Of a DNA stretch of 64,000 nt, positions 31,678 through 45,254 are shown in pieces. The notes beneath the pieces were generated by a model, which was not told the DNA's origin, searched no databases, and saw only the letters and a list, made by a program, of their open reading frames with translations. The number at the start of each line of letters is the position of its first letter. The stretch's first letter is position 1. The stretch is from contig CM061233.1 of the NCBI GenBank assembly GCA_030844895.1, positions 87,877,563 to 87,941,562 on the forward strand, read 5' to 3'. The position numbers were made by a program, and so were the translations under genes. Source of the DNA: Ambrosia x helenae. Lineage: Eukaryota > Streptophyta > Magnoliopsida > Asterales > Asteraceae.

Positions 31678-34600
31678 ATGTTGAAATGTTGAGTGCGGGA
31701 CATGGCTAAAGAACCATGTGAATTTTACAGTCAGCAGAACAGAACTTTCGGTTTGGCTCCTGGTGGCGGACAAGCTGAGTACTATAACCAGATTATTTAG
31801 CTCTTCGAACCATGTCGCATCCACTATGCCTTGACACGGTCTCCCCAAATTAGTTTGCCATACATTCAACAGTTTTGGGACAATGCGGAGTATGACTGCA
31901 GAGAAGAACCATCGGTTTATTCGTGCTACAGTCAACAATCAGGTTATACTGTTTTCAACTGATACTACTCGTCGGGCTCTCAAACTTGGCACAGTAGCTC
32001 AGGAAGACGGTCCTACTGAATTTCCACCTTAATTCAGGATGGGTGCTTTTCTTCGTATGGGGTACTCGGGGGATATACAAAAGGACCAGCTGACGAATAG
32101 TTATGTTTTTGGGTAGTGGAGGTTGTTGATGCACGTCATGATTGTTTGCTTTTCTGCACACATGGAAGGTCCAGGTGCTATGGGAACGGGTATTCAGTAA
32201 GCTGTGCTATCCTTGGTCTACAACAAGCCATTCTCCTTCTCCCATATATTATTATACTCATTTGAAAAGCAAATCAGGGCTACGGAGAAGAATCGTTTTC
32301 TGCAGTATCCCTAGTTTATTACTATGATCCTGAAGTTTCTCATGTTTAACTTGCCAGATATTCAGCCGTTTGTTCAGGTTGGGACAATGGAGCGACGTAC
32401 TCTTGCTGATTGTCGCACTAACAACATGAGGTAACCAGAACCATAACGTCCACATGAGACTCCTTTATTTGGTTTTTTCATCGATCATACTTATCAGCCA
32501 CCAGACAATGATGCGTGGTTTGATGGTCCTCAATAACAATAACAACAGCAACAGCAACAGCAACAACAACAATAACAACCGATTGCTCCAGTTAGTAGCC
32601 CCAGGTTCAGCAACAAGTGGCTGTGGTAAAGGTACTGGTACAACAACCTATTGTTGAACAACTTGTTCAGCAACTAGGTCCAATTATTCAAAAGCAGGTA
32701 CAGGATGTCGGGGATTTGTTTTTACAGGAGATTGATATTGATTTGGACCACCCAGGTCCTTCTGGTACTTTTCATAGGGGAGAAGGGTCCTCCTCAGTTT
32801 TGGATATTCCTTCTTCTCCCAGCAGTGCAGCTAACAGCAGGGAAGGAAGCGAGATTGTACCAGACTCACCACAGAGGTCAGTACCTCCTACTAAGACTGT
32901 GGGTGAGAATAGGAAGAAGTCAGATGATGATGAGACTGACAAACACTATTAACCAGGAGATTCAAATGATGATGATGATGATGATGATGTCCCACCTCTC
33001 AGGCAACGCAAGAGACAGAGAGGTGGTGTAGTTATTCGTGAGCCTAGCTCACAAGTATCATCAACTACCACAACAGCAACAGCACCGCAACCACCACCAC
33101 TATCAGATCCCATCACCACCACACCACTTAGAATTACACATCAGTTATCAATTTACTAGTTACTACTTTAGTTACACATACTGGAACAGTTATTGAATCT
33201 TCACTTAGGGTCACTGCACCACCAAGTTCACTAACTGCTCTACACTCAGCTCCAGTGTTTACCTCTTCTACCTTTGCTACCACATTACCCATTCCTACAA
33301 CTGTTAAAACTACAACAGTTGCCACTTCATCAGAGCCTGCTAACTCACAACCACTTCCTGAAGGGTTTTTGTTTGATCTTTCCATTTTGGACTTAAGTTT
33401 TGATACTTCATTGCTAAATAGGGAAAGGATTATTAGATTGGAGCGCAGGGTGGCAGATTTGAATGCTCAAGTGATGATGGCTAATTAGACCATCACCAAA
33501 CTGGTGTAGTATAATGAGATTCAACAGAAGTTACAGGGTCATGATAGGTCGTTGATTCATAGTCTTCTCCAACAAAATGGTGAGTTAATGAAGCAATTGA
33601 AGGCTCAGGGGGGAGAGTTCAACGTGTAGGGGTGATGAGTTAAGGACAAAGAGACGTGAAGATGATCTTGATGATGATACCAACCGCACAACGGGAAGTG
33701 AGCCTTCAAGTACTTCATCAACACTTAGTGTGCTTGCTACTACTTAGAGGGAGTCAGGTGTTGGAACAGAGACCACATGCACTGAAGATCGGAGCAAGTG
33801 TCATGTTGATGATCTACCAAGGCCTACTCCGTTTATTGATGAGTTAATTCCAGCTTCTGAAGATGAGTTCACTTTTGATTCACTGCTAGAGTTCCAAGAT
33901 ATCAAAGAAAAGTTGAACGAGTCTTGGTTACTCTCTGAAGGATCAGATCATGAAGACGTTTTTGATTTGGAAGAAGGGGAGTTTGTGCCAGATTACTTGG
34001 AAGACTGGAATCCCATTGAAGTAGAAGAAGAGATCAGTGATGAGGTTAGTGAGGTCATTGCTCCTAATATTTATACAGAGACGGTGATTGAAGGATGTGA
34101 TGCTGAGGTGCAGGAGCATATATATGAGCTAAGATAGATGCTGGAATAGGATCCTATCGATTCAGATCCTGAAGTCGTTGATGAACCAACAGCAGCTACT
34201 GATCCTGAGGCTGCATGGAAGGCCTCTTGGAAGAAGATGTAGGATGAGTGGAACAGGTCAAGACCAAAGCCACTCAGATACATGGAGTGCTTTGATAACT
34301 CACATAATTAACATATAAAACAGGCATAAATAGTCTCATAATAGGGTACAATTAAGGTTATATTATTAATATTTGATACTTAATTCGTTTCTATTTGTAT
34401 TTATCAGGAAAATGGAGCTTCAAGACAGAAACGAACGATTTCCGGATAAAAACAGGCAAAATAGGGAGATTCCTGAAGATACAAGACTTCCAGCCAGTTC
34501 ACTATAAGTTTTGAAGACAATCCCGGGACTTAAACAATGCTAAAATCAGTCCCGGAGTGACAAAGCACGCCCACGCACACTTGCACGAAGGTCCTGCACG

Positions 34601-37177
34601 CAAAAGAACAACGCAGCAAACTTGGAGAGCAAGAAATCAAGACCGGTAGCATGAGCACGCCCGTGCCATGTACACTGGCATGCCCGTGCATAGGCCAGAA
34701 GTACAAAAAAAAAAAAAAAAAAAAAAAAGAAGTACAGACAAGAGTTTTCCATGTAGCAACAGAACGTACGTGAGACAACGAGCACGCCCTTGACACTCTT
34801 GGGCACGACCGTGCTTCCCCTAGAGCTCTATAAATAGCAAGCTAACCCCCACTATTTGTTCATCCCTTCTTGTACTCTCTTGGGCCGACTACAAAGCTTC
34901 TTCCAGAGATCTTGGGGTCCCTTGGGAGGCCTTCCGGTCCTCCTAACATCCCTCAATAGTTAGGCTTTGACCTACCTTGATTAGCTTGGCCAAGAAGATG
35001 ATCGTAGAGTAGTATGCAATAAACATCGAGGGTCGTAAGGATCATGAGAGAATACATATCATTTGGAGATGGAGAGCTTTTCTATGAGCAACCATGATCC
35101 TTGTTTTGATCATTTCTATGGTTGTATCTTTCTATTATTCACGAACCCGCTTCGATTTGTAGACTTTTATTATTAGTAGTAGTAGTTTATTTTTAGTTAT
35201 TTGTTATGTTATCTTTTTCTAATCTTTATTTGTTTATCTTTATGACTGGTTTGAATGATGATTAACTTAATACCAACCTTAACTTAATTGATTAAATAAT
35301 TAAGAGGTATAATCAGCTCTAGTAGTCCCGAGCTAGATCCAATGTGTGGAAACCGGTAGTGAGACAGATCCTTTAGGCTTCTGATATCCAAACCGGATTC
35401 TAAGCAATGGCTTCTGAAGTGGACCAGATCTGAGTGACACATTTCTGGTTCATACCAGATGATTGAGTGATCTTTTTGGCAAAGTATGGTTTCCCTACGG
35501 GCGCACCAGTGATCTCCAGATTGCACGCCTTTAGAATTATGCGCCGCCTTTGTTAAGAACTTCATTCAGTTCGAGAGATTATGGGTTGGGTAATTAAGTC
35601 ATCATTTATTTAAACCAATGTAATATTTAATTGATCAATAAATAATAAGTGTCACTTAAAAGATAAATAAAATAAAGATTTTTTATCTAGTTCTCGTCAG
35701 TACAATGTCGTTAACCAATGGGGGCTCGACTTCATGTGACAGCCGTAAGAGAGATCCTTCGGTCTCATGACCGTTAACCTAATAGGGGATACGAGGTTTC
35801 CAGGATAAAGAGACCTTTCGGTACGGAACACGAGAACTAAGGGATATGTACGGTGTCCCGGTTCAGTGATGAAGCCTCCAATTTAAAAAGATGATAAGTA
35901 CGAGGACCAGAGACTTGACCGCGTTTTGAGGAGCCCGCTATACGCGAGGCCCTGGCGAGAGTACCCCAGGTGGACGCACGCTGGAGATGTTTAGCATTCT
36001 ACACCGTAGTCGCCTCCGCTTCTCTATCAAGGAGTCAACACTTCAAGACCACTCTCGTCTTCCACACAATTAACTATTCTAAATTAGTAATCTTAATAAT
36101 AAACTTAACTACTTATACGGAGGGCCCGAGATGTGCATATCTATCTACTAATTTATTTTATCTTTTCTAAAACCAAACCTTTTTCAAAAACTATTTTTAT
36201 TAAAAGAACCCCTCCGTTTTATTTTCTTTTTAAAAACCCAATCAATTAAATGATAAAAGGTTAAGTATGGGAAAGTGTGAACTCTGGAATAGGATACTCA
36301 ATACTTACCCCAGAGACTATACTATGCACGTCAGGTTCTCTGCCTATGTGTTGGTTTTAGTTTCTAAAGTAATTATTGTTTACTTTATAAATTTAAAACT
36401 TTATTAATGAGGATTTAGTAAAATCAGTCTTTTCCCCCAAACCACTATTTTGGGATTGTTAAATCAAAGTTTTTGGCACCGGGGAAATTGACATCTTTTT
36501 AATACTAAAACCAAACGCATCATGCTTCAAGCTCAAGGAACGCAACCAGTGGTATAGTAAGTTGGTTCTATGATGTAGAGCTGAAGTTTTTCGTGATAAA
36601 GAGGTATGATGGTGTGCAGTATTTTCCACCAAGGGTTAAGTACTTTATTCCTTACCATTTTTGGAACTTAGAGATTTGGCAAAGAGGGATTTGATTTATC
36701 CTTCTAAGGATGGTTATGCTATTGGGTTGGAAAGAGCATTGAGATTTGAGGTGAGTGAAGAAAAGTTTAATTACTTTCAGTCGTTGAAGGGTGAGAGGGT
36801 GAAGGACAAGACACAGATTGATCCAAGGACAAACATGCCTTGGATGAAGATGTACTACAAGCCTACAAAGTGTTTGACGTGGGTTCCCTTGAAGAAGCTA
36901 CCTCAAGATGTTTTGGGCAACCTCAAATGGTGGTATGTTGATAGTGATACAACAAAGGCAGTAATGGAAGATCAGAATGAAAAGTGCTTGCTGAGGATCT
37001 ATGACTTGATGCATCTTACTAATCTATCCCGGGCTAACATGAAGAAATTCTATAAGTAGCATATTTACTACAGGGATGATTAGAGACATCAGGGTTATCG
37101 TTATCAAGGTTTGGTTGATCTATGTGTGAAGAAGAAGTTTTATGCTGGCAGCAGCTGGCATTTTCTTGAAGACTGAG
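31678..37177 (+). pseudogene. SIRE-2 third ORF, broken, interrupted by a solo LTR
   Basis: Readable in pieces: an N-terminal part (about 31800-32010) with HYALTRSPQISLPYIQQFWD, a Q/N-rich tract (32527-32580), acidic segments, Ser/Thr/Pro-rich text, and an acidic EGEFVPDYLEDWNPIEVEEE region (about 33976-34037). It continues into RYMECF, where the solo LTR 34293-36522 is inserted, then KLKERNQWYSKLVL. The C-terminal part (36661-37059) has DPRTNMPWMKMYYKP and LGNLKWWYVDSDTTKAV, aligning with DPQTNM and FIFWYYDWRKAEAV of the SIRE-1 ORF. Multiple stops and frameshifts make it non-functional. The shared N- and C-terminal blocks show that both elements carry the same ORF family. Confidence 0.7.
34288..36527 (+). 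mobile_element. Solo LTR (34293-36522) with TSD TGCTT inside the SIRE-2 third ORF
   Basis: Starts TGATAACTCACATAATT and ends CAAACGCATCA, 2,230 bp, flanked by TGCTT at 34288-34292 and 36523-36527. Excising it rejoins the host reading frame. Near the end it has TTTTTGGCACCGGGGAAATTG, reminiscent of sequence next to the primer site in Athila/Tat-type Gypsy elements, so a Gypsy origin is likely but not proven. It contains repeated GCACGCCCGTG text and an A22 run near 34707-34728. No ORF is supported. Confidence 0.75.
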
Positions 37178-37210
37178 CTGCGGATGGAAGGAAATCTAGA
37201 GAGCGTTTGT

Positions 37211-37222
37211 CAAGGGGGAGTT
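37211..37222 (+). other. Polypurine tract of SIRE-2
   Basis: CAAGGGGGAGTT directly ahead of the 3' LTR start TGTTGATGCA. Confidence 0.8.
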
Positions 37223-37588
37223 TGTTGATGCATGTTTGTGTGACAAACGCTTCTCTAGATTAGTGTCGTTTTGTTTTGGTTGATATGTATATTGTAACAT
37301 ACTTGTTAGTGTTATAAAAGAAGTAGTATGTGATGGATCTTCGTGGACATCTTCGCACGCCCAGGAAAGTATAAATACCTTACATGGGATGTAGGCTACG
37401 GTTGTTGGTCTATTGGTTTTGTGTGGTATTGATGATTGTAATCCTTGTGATAGTTAATCAAATATACCACTCGTTTTACCGTTACATCTTGTATTCATAC
37501 GATTCTATATTGCATAAACGTTTATCAAGGGATTCGCGCCTTGATAGATCTGACCACTCTTCTTATCGATCCATCCCACGGACCTACT
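37223..37588 (+). repeat. 3' LTR of SIRE-2, shortened
   Basis: 366 bp against 462 bp for the 5' LTR. The missing ~96 bp (5' LTR about 26865-26953) includes the perfect CGAA palindrome. The remaining CATCTTCGC box and TATA (GTATAAATACC, about 37369-37379) are kept. Other differences between the LTRs are scattered substitutions. Confidence 0.88.
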
Positions 37589-37593
37589 AGTGG

Positions 37594-38524
37594 CCAGTGG
37601 TTTGTGAAGGGGAAGTAGGTGGTGTAGAATGAGTAGGTGAAGTAGGAGGCGTACTTACTATAGGGGTGAGAGAAGAAGTATTTGAGGTGAGAGTGGAGAT
37701 GAAGGAGTTTGTGATGGATTGGAGTTTGGGGAAAACCACAACAATGGGTGTGGTTCAGTAGTTAGAAAATCATATGAGGGTTAAGAAGTAGAAATAGTAG
37801 TAAAAGGAAAAATATCTTCATTAAAAACATCATTTCTAGAAATAGTTATTTGGCTGGTGGTTAAATTGTAGCATTTATAACCTCTATGGTTGGAAGGGTA
37901 GCTAAGAAAAATTCATGTTTTGGGCGATCCACGAGTTTGTGGATGGAGTTTGAAGGAAGCATAGGGTAGCAAAGACACCCAAGGTGCGCAAATGGTCATA
38001 GGTTGGGCGTCGATTGTATAAGCAAAAGGTGGCTGTAGAATTGTTTAAAACTTTGGTGGGTAAGATGTTAAGTAAATAGGTGGCATTTTCAAGGGCGTGA
38101 AGCCAAAATGATGAAGAACCGAATCTTGGGATAAGATGGTGCACATTATATTATTAATGGACCATATTTTACGCTCCGCCTTACCATTTTGTGAAGATGT
38201 GTAAGGGCATGAAAATCGGAATGTCATCCCGTTTGATTTGCAAAAGTTCTGAAAAGAGGTATTGTTTACTCACGCCTATTGTCACATTGGAAAGATTTGA
38301 TGGGGACGTTGAATTGTGTAGAGATTACTTTGTGAAATTCTAAAAATTTGGAAAAGACTTGAGATTTAGAGGTTAAGGAATATATCCATAAGAAATTGGT
38401 TTTGTCGTCTAGAAAAATAATGTAATAGCGATGTCCATTAGATGACAAAACTGGTGATGTCCAAAGATCGTTATGTATAATGTCAAAAGGCAAATAAGTA
38501 AAATTATGCGAATCATAAAGAAAG
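37594..38524 (-). pseudogene. Copia-A integrase fragment
   Basis: On the minus strand from 38524: FDIIHNDLWTSPVLSSNGHR, IIFLDDKTNFLWIYSL, IKSFQCDN, FRFSCPYTSSQNGKAERK, ENATYLLNILPTKVLNNST and YDHLRTLGVFATLCF, the Copia integrase core and the segment after it. Frames shift near 38250 and 38130. The text from about 37590 to 37900 is the low-complexity Ser/Pro-rich stretch that usually follows integrase. Protease and gag are missing upstream. Confidence 0.8.
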
Positions 38525-41500
38525 TGTAACACCCCAACCGATGGCGGAAACATTGAGGTGTCATGTAGTGACGATTGTTCAAAAGCTCATGGTACTAAAG
38601 TGTAAATATTTTATTCAATGCTTCAAGTTACAATTACATATATCATCAGGTACAAATACTATTCGACACTTTGTCTTGATTAAGTCTTTACTAAGTCCAT
38701 ATGTCCTACATGAAATATCTCAACAATCAACCTAAAACATGTACAAAAATAATTTTGTCAACATAAATAATGTTGGTGAGCATACTTGGTTTGCATGCGT
38801 ATAAAACTAGGTTTTAGCCCCCGCGCGCGTTGCGGCACGCCAAACCGGTTAAAACACCTTGTTGGCTGGACAATGACAATGCTCTATATTATAGGCACTA
38901 ACACTATGCCTTAGATGGTTTTAAAAGAACGGTAATCGGACTCACAATGCGACAATGACGTAGATGTGCCCGTCGCGCATTGCGGCGGCACGCAACGGGT
39001 CGAACCATGCAGTAACACGTGAAGTGTAAAACACAATGCTTAATGCACAATACGCTACACACAGTTCGTAAAATACAATGCGTAAAAGACAATTAAAAAA
39101 ATGTAAAACACGATGCTATTAACTCTGTTCGGAACAAAATGTACATGGAAATGTAGACCAACCGAAAGCACACATAATATAAGCATGAAAACGTATTATA
39201 TTTAATATCACTCGTTAAAAACGTTTTAGATCCGACCACCAACCTTAATTACTGGACATTTATTTTACCATTTTAATTAATTGTTCATATATATTACTCA
39301 TAAAGTTTGGTGTTGAACAACCCAAAGAAAAGAAAAAGCCCAAAGAAAACAAATTGAAGAATTGCTAACCTCAACATTAAACAAAAAACAACACCGCCCA
39401 AAAAGTGAATGGCCCAAAGCATTACCTCGTCACTACTCACTAATAAGATGACAACGGCCACCAACCTCAATCAATCATACTCTATCCCCACTACAGTAAT
39501 TGCTCCTCACAAAGAAACCTATCACCCAATTAGTGCCGATGACTATGTGGCGGGTCGTAATGGTTGGTGAGAGAGATGACGTTTTACAAAACAAAAGCCA
39601 TACGAATAGCCGGAGATGAAAAGACCGCGGTTACAAAGCTCTACAAATGAAGAGGCGACGGTTATGAATCGTTGGAAGGGTTTTCATAATGATATTTTTT
39701 CTTCCCAATCGTAAATGGGATAACAAAGGTTGGTTTTTTATGTTTTCGTTCTTTCGACCGGTTGACGGTTGTTCGTATCGTCAGTTAGCGATGGTTCACA
39801 GTGATGTAACTGGCGGGAGATGGCGGGTTCTATGTGATGGTCTGATCGGAATTTCTAGCCGACATAAGAATGGAAGTTGGAAAGTTTGGCTCTTTAATGG
39901 TCACTATGGTGGATGTTTGTGGAAGTTTGAACCCCGGGGTTGATGGTGGTGGCGAAAGTGTTTGTATTGTTATATATAAAAGTTTACAGCGTTAAAGAGA
40001 GAAGTTAAGTTGCAATTTGTATTTATTATATAATAAGTTTAAAGAATATGTTTTACAACTCATGTCTCAAGTTTTACCAAGGCATTATGTAAACACGTAG
40101 TAAACAAACAAGATAAAGTCAAACAAATATGATTCACACAAAGCATCCTAACACGTTCCAAAATAATTTGAGCACTGTAACATATGTTACGTCTATTTGA
40201 ACATTTGAGCATTCGATCATTAGAGCATTTGAGCACCGTAACCTAAGGTACGTCTATTTGAGGATTTGATCATTAGAGAATTTGAGCACCGTAACCTAAG
40301 TTACGTCTATTTGAACATTTGAGCACCTTAACCGTAGTTAAGTCTAGATAACGATTTTAAGCAAACAATGTGAGTAAACTACGTTTAAGTCTAGCATAAA
40401 GTACAAAGATAACCAGACACGTATATGAGTTGTAAATGTATAAAAGAATATATGTAAGTGAATGTGCAAGTTTGTATATGTGGACATGTTTCACCCAAAA
40501 GTGTAAAAATGAAAAAGGGGATAAGTATATTCACAGTTTGCGAAAGCGATCAAAATCCAACTTAAGTTGTCGTGAGTAAAAGAAGTAGGAATTCCGAGGA
40601 ATTCCACCTTTAACGTTTAAGAATACCAATAAGGAAAACGTCTAAAAGTCTAAGGCATCTAGGGTCTAAGGCATTAGGGCTTGCTAAGTCGATTTGGGGA
40701 ATTAGAATTTTTACGATAAACGAAGTAATATGTATCTAAAAAATAATTTAGTTAAAGTCTATAAAAATGATTTGGTAATCTAATTATTAATAATTGAATA
40801 TTTAATAAAAAAATATTCCAAATAATTTAGATAAAAGAATTAAAATAATTGTTTTAAACTATAATTGTAAATAATTACAATTAATTAGAAATAATTTAAC
40901 AAATAACCATAAGTTATACAAATGAGCCAAATATTTATGATTACGACTTTAGAACATATAATATTTCTATTTTATAAAAAAAAATATTTATAAAACAGAT
41001 TTTAAATATTATGAATAAATAAATGCTTTATTATGTCTAAATAAGCATAAATTAGACTAAAATTACAAGATATGGTTCCAAAATGATATTGTTATGAAAA
41101 CCAAATATATTATGATGAGAAATGATCAAAATAAATTTTCCATAATTTTTTCTTATTTGTTTTATATTTAAACGGATTTATTGAGATTAAATCATATTTA
41201 AATGATTAAAAATAGGAAAATCAATAAAAATAATTGTTTTTTGGAAAAAAAAAAATATTTTTTTTTTAGATTATGATGCCAAGAAATAATTTCTCAAAAT
41301 TTTTGGGATTAAAACCATTTAAAACAAATTTTTAATCTTTATATTATTAAAACAAATTAAATTAATAAAAATAGGAAATTAATATATTTTCCAGAAAATT
41401 AAAGTGTCGAAATTTAGTTTATGATGTCAAGCTACTACTCCTAAATTTTTATAATTTTTGGAGCAAAAACGAATTTATTATGAATATATCAAGATTTATG

Positions 41501-42018
41501 TATTATAAATGATTTTAATATGAAGTATATAAAAGAAAATAAAAATCCGGAAAAATAATAGGCAACGCTTGGGTTCGAACCCGAGTTTCCTTGTTTTCAA
41601 ACCACTTACTCAACCCCTAGTTTAAATCACTTGGTTGTTGTTTGTTTGTAAAGAAATTATTTTTATACAATATAAAATAACTCATCTTCTTCCCCAAACC
41701 CACCTTTAAACCCTAACCCTAACACCATTTTTAATAAGCCCGATTCGCTATGATTATGTTCTAGAATCATAAGGATTTTAACAAGGGATGAAAAAGGAAC
41801 GAAATGGCATGATAAAATGGGACTTACAATTTTGTTTCGAGACCGAAAAACCGAAAAAGAAGGAGAAACGTTGAGGACCATGGAGCTGATTACCAGGGCT
41901 TCTGATCACGATAAGGGACGTTTTGGTATGGGTTTGGAATGTGAAAAGGTTGCAGGAAGATATCAAATGGTAATTTTATAGTGTTCTTCGATGAATATTA
42001 ATTTGTATCGATTATAAT

Positions 42019-44890
42019 TGTCACGCCCTCAAATTTCCACATGCGGGGTTTTACCGCGAGGCGCGTGACACACCAGGATCCAAGTCAACGGTCACAATAA
42101 ACGACATCTATATGATAAGAAAACAATGTAAACTACCATTGAGTTTCAAAACCGTTCTAACACAGCGGAAGCAAAATGTATTATTACAACTTAAAAGTAA
42201 AACTCAAAGTCTGAAATGTTTAACAAAATATGCATATGATCCCTAGACGCCGTGAGACTCCGTGCGCCTATACTCAATGCTGCTACCTTAGCGACCTGAG
42301 AAAACATGCCAAAAAGACGTCAACATATAATGCTGGTGAGTTCACAGGTTTTAAGTTCGTAAACGTTTTCATGTGTAAAGCAATTCCTCATAAAGTTCCA
42401 AGTGTGCAAAAGTTCCAAGTAAATAACAAACGTTCCCTTACTACTACGACTATGTTGCTAAAACCATTACTGACAAACGTTGCTCAAGTTGCTGCCCATG
42501 TGTCAAGTGTCAAGTGTCATGTAGAGACAATATGCACCCGCCCGGCTCCCAGCCGTCAGGTGGGGTTCGTCACACCCGATAGATCTATCCACATTTCCCC
42601 CGTTGTGCCCCGCACATTCATGGTTTCAATAGTGACTTAGGTTTCGTCGTATAGTAAATAAGTGTCAAGCGTCAAGTGTCAAATGCCAAACATCAATGTT
42701 TAAAAGTGTCAAGTGCCAATGTTTAAATATGCCAAGTGCCAAACGTGTCACGTTTCTTAAAAGAGTCACATTCCCAAAAGGCGTCATGTTTCTAAAGCGT
42801 TACGTTTCAAAAGTGTTGTGTTTCAAAAGCGTCGTGTTTCAAAAGCGTTGCGTTTCAAAAGCGTTATGTTTCCAAAAGTGGTAAGTTTCATAAGAGTTGC
42901 GTTTTCGAATCATAAACGTTGCATTGCTAAAACGTGTGGCATGCTTCTCCCCCGAGAGAAAAGAGTATAAAAGAGGGGCCGTGAAACTCACCTTAGAGTG
43001 CGTCTTCTGATAACTAGAATTCCAACACGTGTATGATAATCCCAACTAATGACAACCTATCAATGAGTTTACATAAGTGTGATGACTATTAACCCGAAGG
43101 CTAACTAGTCCCCGATTGTCCAGATCTTGACTACGTGTGTTAAAAAGTGTGTTTAAACGTTAACCGGACATCCCAGACCGACCCGACATCCCGTTGGTGA
43201 CCCATTACATCAATTAGTCATGCACATAAGTTTAACACATAAGTTTCAAGCATAAAACACTTAGTTTGCATTAAAAATCTCATTCCGGACATCAGATGGT
43301 CGAATGTGGTTTTCCCATTTCCACGTTCGCCCGTTTGAGCCACGTTCGCCCGTTTTTCCCACATTTTGTTCCACGTTCGACCGTTTGAGCCACGTTCGCC
43401 CGTTTTTCCCACGTTCGCCCGTTTTTTCACGTTCGCCCGTTTTTCCACGTTCGCCCATATTTTATTCCACGTTCGCCCATTCGAACCAATTTTATTCCAC
43501 GTTCGCCCGTTTTAATCAGCATTTTATAAAATGCACCAAAACGCATCTAAACGGTCCGAAAACATCACGAAACATTACCAATCACAGCAGTCAACTATCA
43601 TTAACATATTCCTACATAACCCTACCAATTTTATCCCGAAATCCGTCCGTTTTACAAGTTACCCGAAATAGCAAATTATGGAGATGTCACATCAAACGCA
43701 TGCAATCTTTACCCAATTAGGAAACTTTATGAAATCAATCAATAATCAACTTAATATACTCAGATTATCATGAACAATAAACCCCCCAATCATATCCTTA
43801 TCACTATCGTCATGAACAAGCCCTAGATCTAACCTAAAATCCCCAAAATGAACATAACATCATCAATAATCAATTGTAACCTATCTCAATCATAAATCAT
43901 CATCAATAACAGTCCTAGATCATTGTCATAACATCTATACAGCAATCAATCCTCAAACAATGCATAACATCACATAAAACACCATTAACACATGTTATTT
44001 TGTATGAAAACTCATTGTTTATGAATAGGTTTTGTTTAGAAAGATATTAGGAAGGTTTTTATTCATGAAAATATGTTTGAATCAGATCTGGACTCTTGGG
44101 GTTTAATGAAAACGAATTGAAATGCTTTAAAAATGATTTAGAATGAAGAACACACCTTAGATCTTTGTGTAGAAGATGTTTGTAGGTTAGATTATAGAAA
44201 ACAAGGGCAAAAACTCCTTCCCCAATGTTTAAAGTTGCTAGAGAGTGTTTTGAGGCGTTTAGGGTTTGTGAAATGGTGAAAAATAACAAAGTGTGGTATT
44301 TATACTATGTCCACATTCGCCCCTTTTACCTGGGCGAATGTACCCTCCTTCGACCCTTTCACAGGGTCGAACGTACCCTGACTTGGTCGAATGAAATTCT
44401 TTAAATTCCATATCCCAGGTTCGCCCCTTTTACAAGGGTCGAACGAGGAGTATTGTCCAGGTTCGCCCATTCGATTGGTCGAACCAGGACTCAAGTTTTT
44501 CTAGTTTTCCAATTTGTCGTGTTTAACGCATTTTAACGCACCCTAACATACGAGCATGCAACCTTAGTCTATGTTTAACATATTTAAGCATGGATGATTA
44601 TCTATACATCATTTAAACACATCTAAGCATATAATCCACCATACAACAATTAGTCTACACATACACTTAATTAGTTTATGTAATTCACCAACAACGGGAC
44701 TCGTATCGTGTGTGTGTGTGTGTGTGTGTGTGACTAACCCAATGATCTCCCGAACCATTGGACCCTGGACTGGACAATACGGACTGTGTTCCGACTCTAC
44801 TGACCCCGTCAAGTATGTTTAATAAACGTTTTTCGCTAAGGTAGACTTATGTGTTTATAAAATGTTGACCCAAACATGCCGGGTGTCACA
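42019..44890 (-). repeat. 3' LTR of the gag-only element
   Basis: 2,872 bp. On the minus strand: GGGCGAATGT boxes and TATA (AGTATAAATACC at about 44299-44310), GGGCGAACGTGG repeats (43318-43510), a 16-17 bp minisatellite of GCGTTTCAAAA type (about 42750-42885), AGTGTCA repeats (42498-42730) and a TG dinucleotide run at 44708-44732. Confidence 0.9.
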
Positions 44891-44908
44891 TCATCCCCCT
44901 GTTGAAAG
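44891..44908 (-). other. Polypurine tract of the gag-only element
   Basis: On the minus strand TTTCAACAGGGGGATGA abuts the LTR start. A second copy with the first bases of an LTR (TTTCAACAGGGAGATGATGTGACG) lies at about 44976-44999, as in the chromovirus at 17706-17733. Confidence 0.75.
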
Positions 44909-44998
44909 AATTTTCGTCCCGAAAATTTCCCGAAGTCAAAGAGAACGAAGCGATAACAAGAAAAATTTTCCCGGTCGTCACATCATCTCCCTGTTGAA

Positions 44999-45254
44999 AG
45001 GAATCTCGCCCCGAGATTTACTCTTCGACAGTAATGAGTATCGACCTAACCCAAGTAACGTCTCCCAGAACACAAACGAAGTGATAACCACGAACGAAAG
45101 ATGATATCATCAGATACTCTATGCCAGGGAACCGCCCTCCCCAAAGTGAATACAAAACAATGAATCCTCCTGATCGAAGGCCTACTAGAGACTACTGTGA
45201 TCGGTATAAATGACACACCGGTACCGTCCAAGTAGCATCTCCAGAGGACCCACA
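44999..45254 (-). other. Non-coding tail between gag and polypurine tract
   Basis: Occupies the place of pol. No RT or integrase text is readable in any frame. It ends in the duplicated polypurine-tract region. Confidence 0.6.

Larger units (their letters stand above)
26747..37593 (+). mobile_element. Second SIRE-like Copia element (SIRE-2), internally deleted, with TSD AGTGG
   Basis: LTRs at 26752-27213 and 37223-37588 are flanked by AGTGG at 26747-26751 and 37589-37593. Internal order: primer-binding site, gag remnant, C-terminal pol remnant, spacer, internal promoter block, third ORF and polypurine tract. Protease, integrase and most of RT are deleted. It sits between the integrase and linker pieces of Copia-A, so it inserted into that element. 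The last LTR base is T instead of A. Confidence 0.88.
22283..38524 (-). mobile_element. Decayed Copia retrotransposon (Copia-A), split by two insertions and 5'-truncated
   Basis: Minus-strand pieces in pol order: integrase (38524-37594), linker to RT (26746-26437), RT and RNase H (23856-22423) and 3' LTR (22422-22283). They are separated by SIRE-2 (26752-37588) and by a solo LTR (23857-26431), both with target duplications. Gag and protease are absent; the element stops abruptly at 38524 against another LTR. RT motifs differ clearly from the SIRE elements, so this is another Copia lineage. Confidence 0.8.

Noticed and set aside
39689..39943. Open frame of 84 codons in the large LTR
   Set aside because: No similarity recognised and it lies wholly within LTR sequence.
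41562..41590. GGGTTCGAACCC, like the tRNA B box
   Set aside because: No A box, acceptor stem or cloverleaf around it; it lies in LTR sequence.
41701..41725. AAACCCTAACCCTAAC, like telomeric repeat
   Set aside because: Only two or three units, within an LTR; not an interstitial telomere array.
43318..43510. Regular repeats with spacers, CRISPR-like at first sight
   Set aside because: Units vary in length, spacers are only a few bases, and the DNA is a plant LTR.
43304..43720. Open frames through the GTTCGCCCG repeats, also at 48523-48979
   Set aside because: Translation of a minisatellite in an LTR; the frames differ between the two LTRs.
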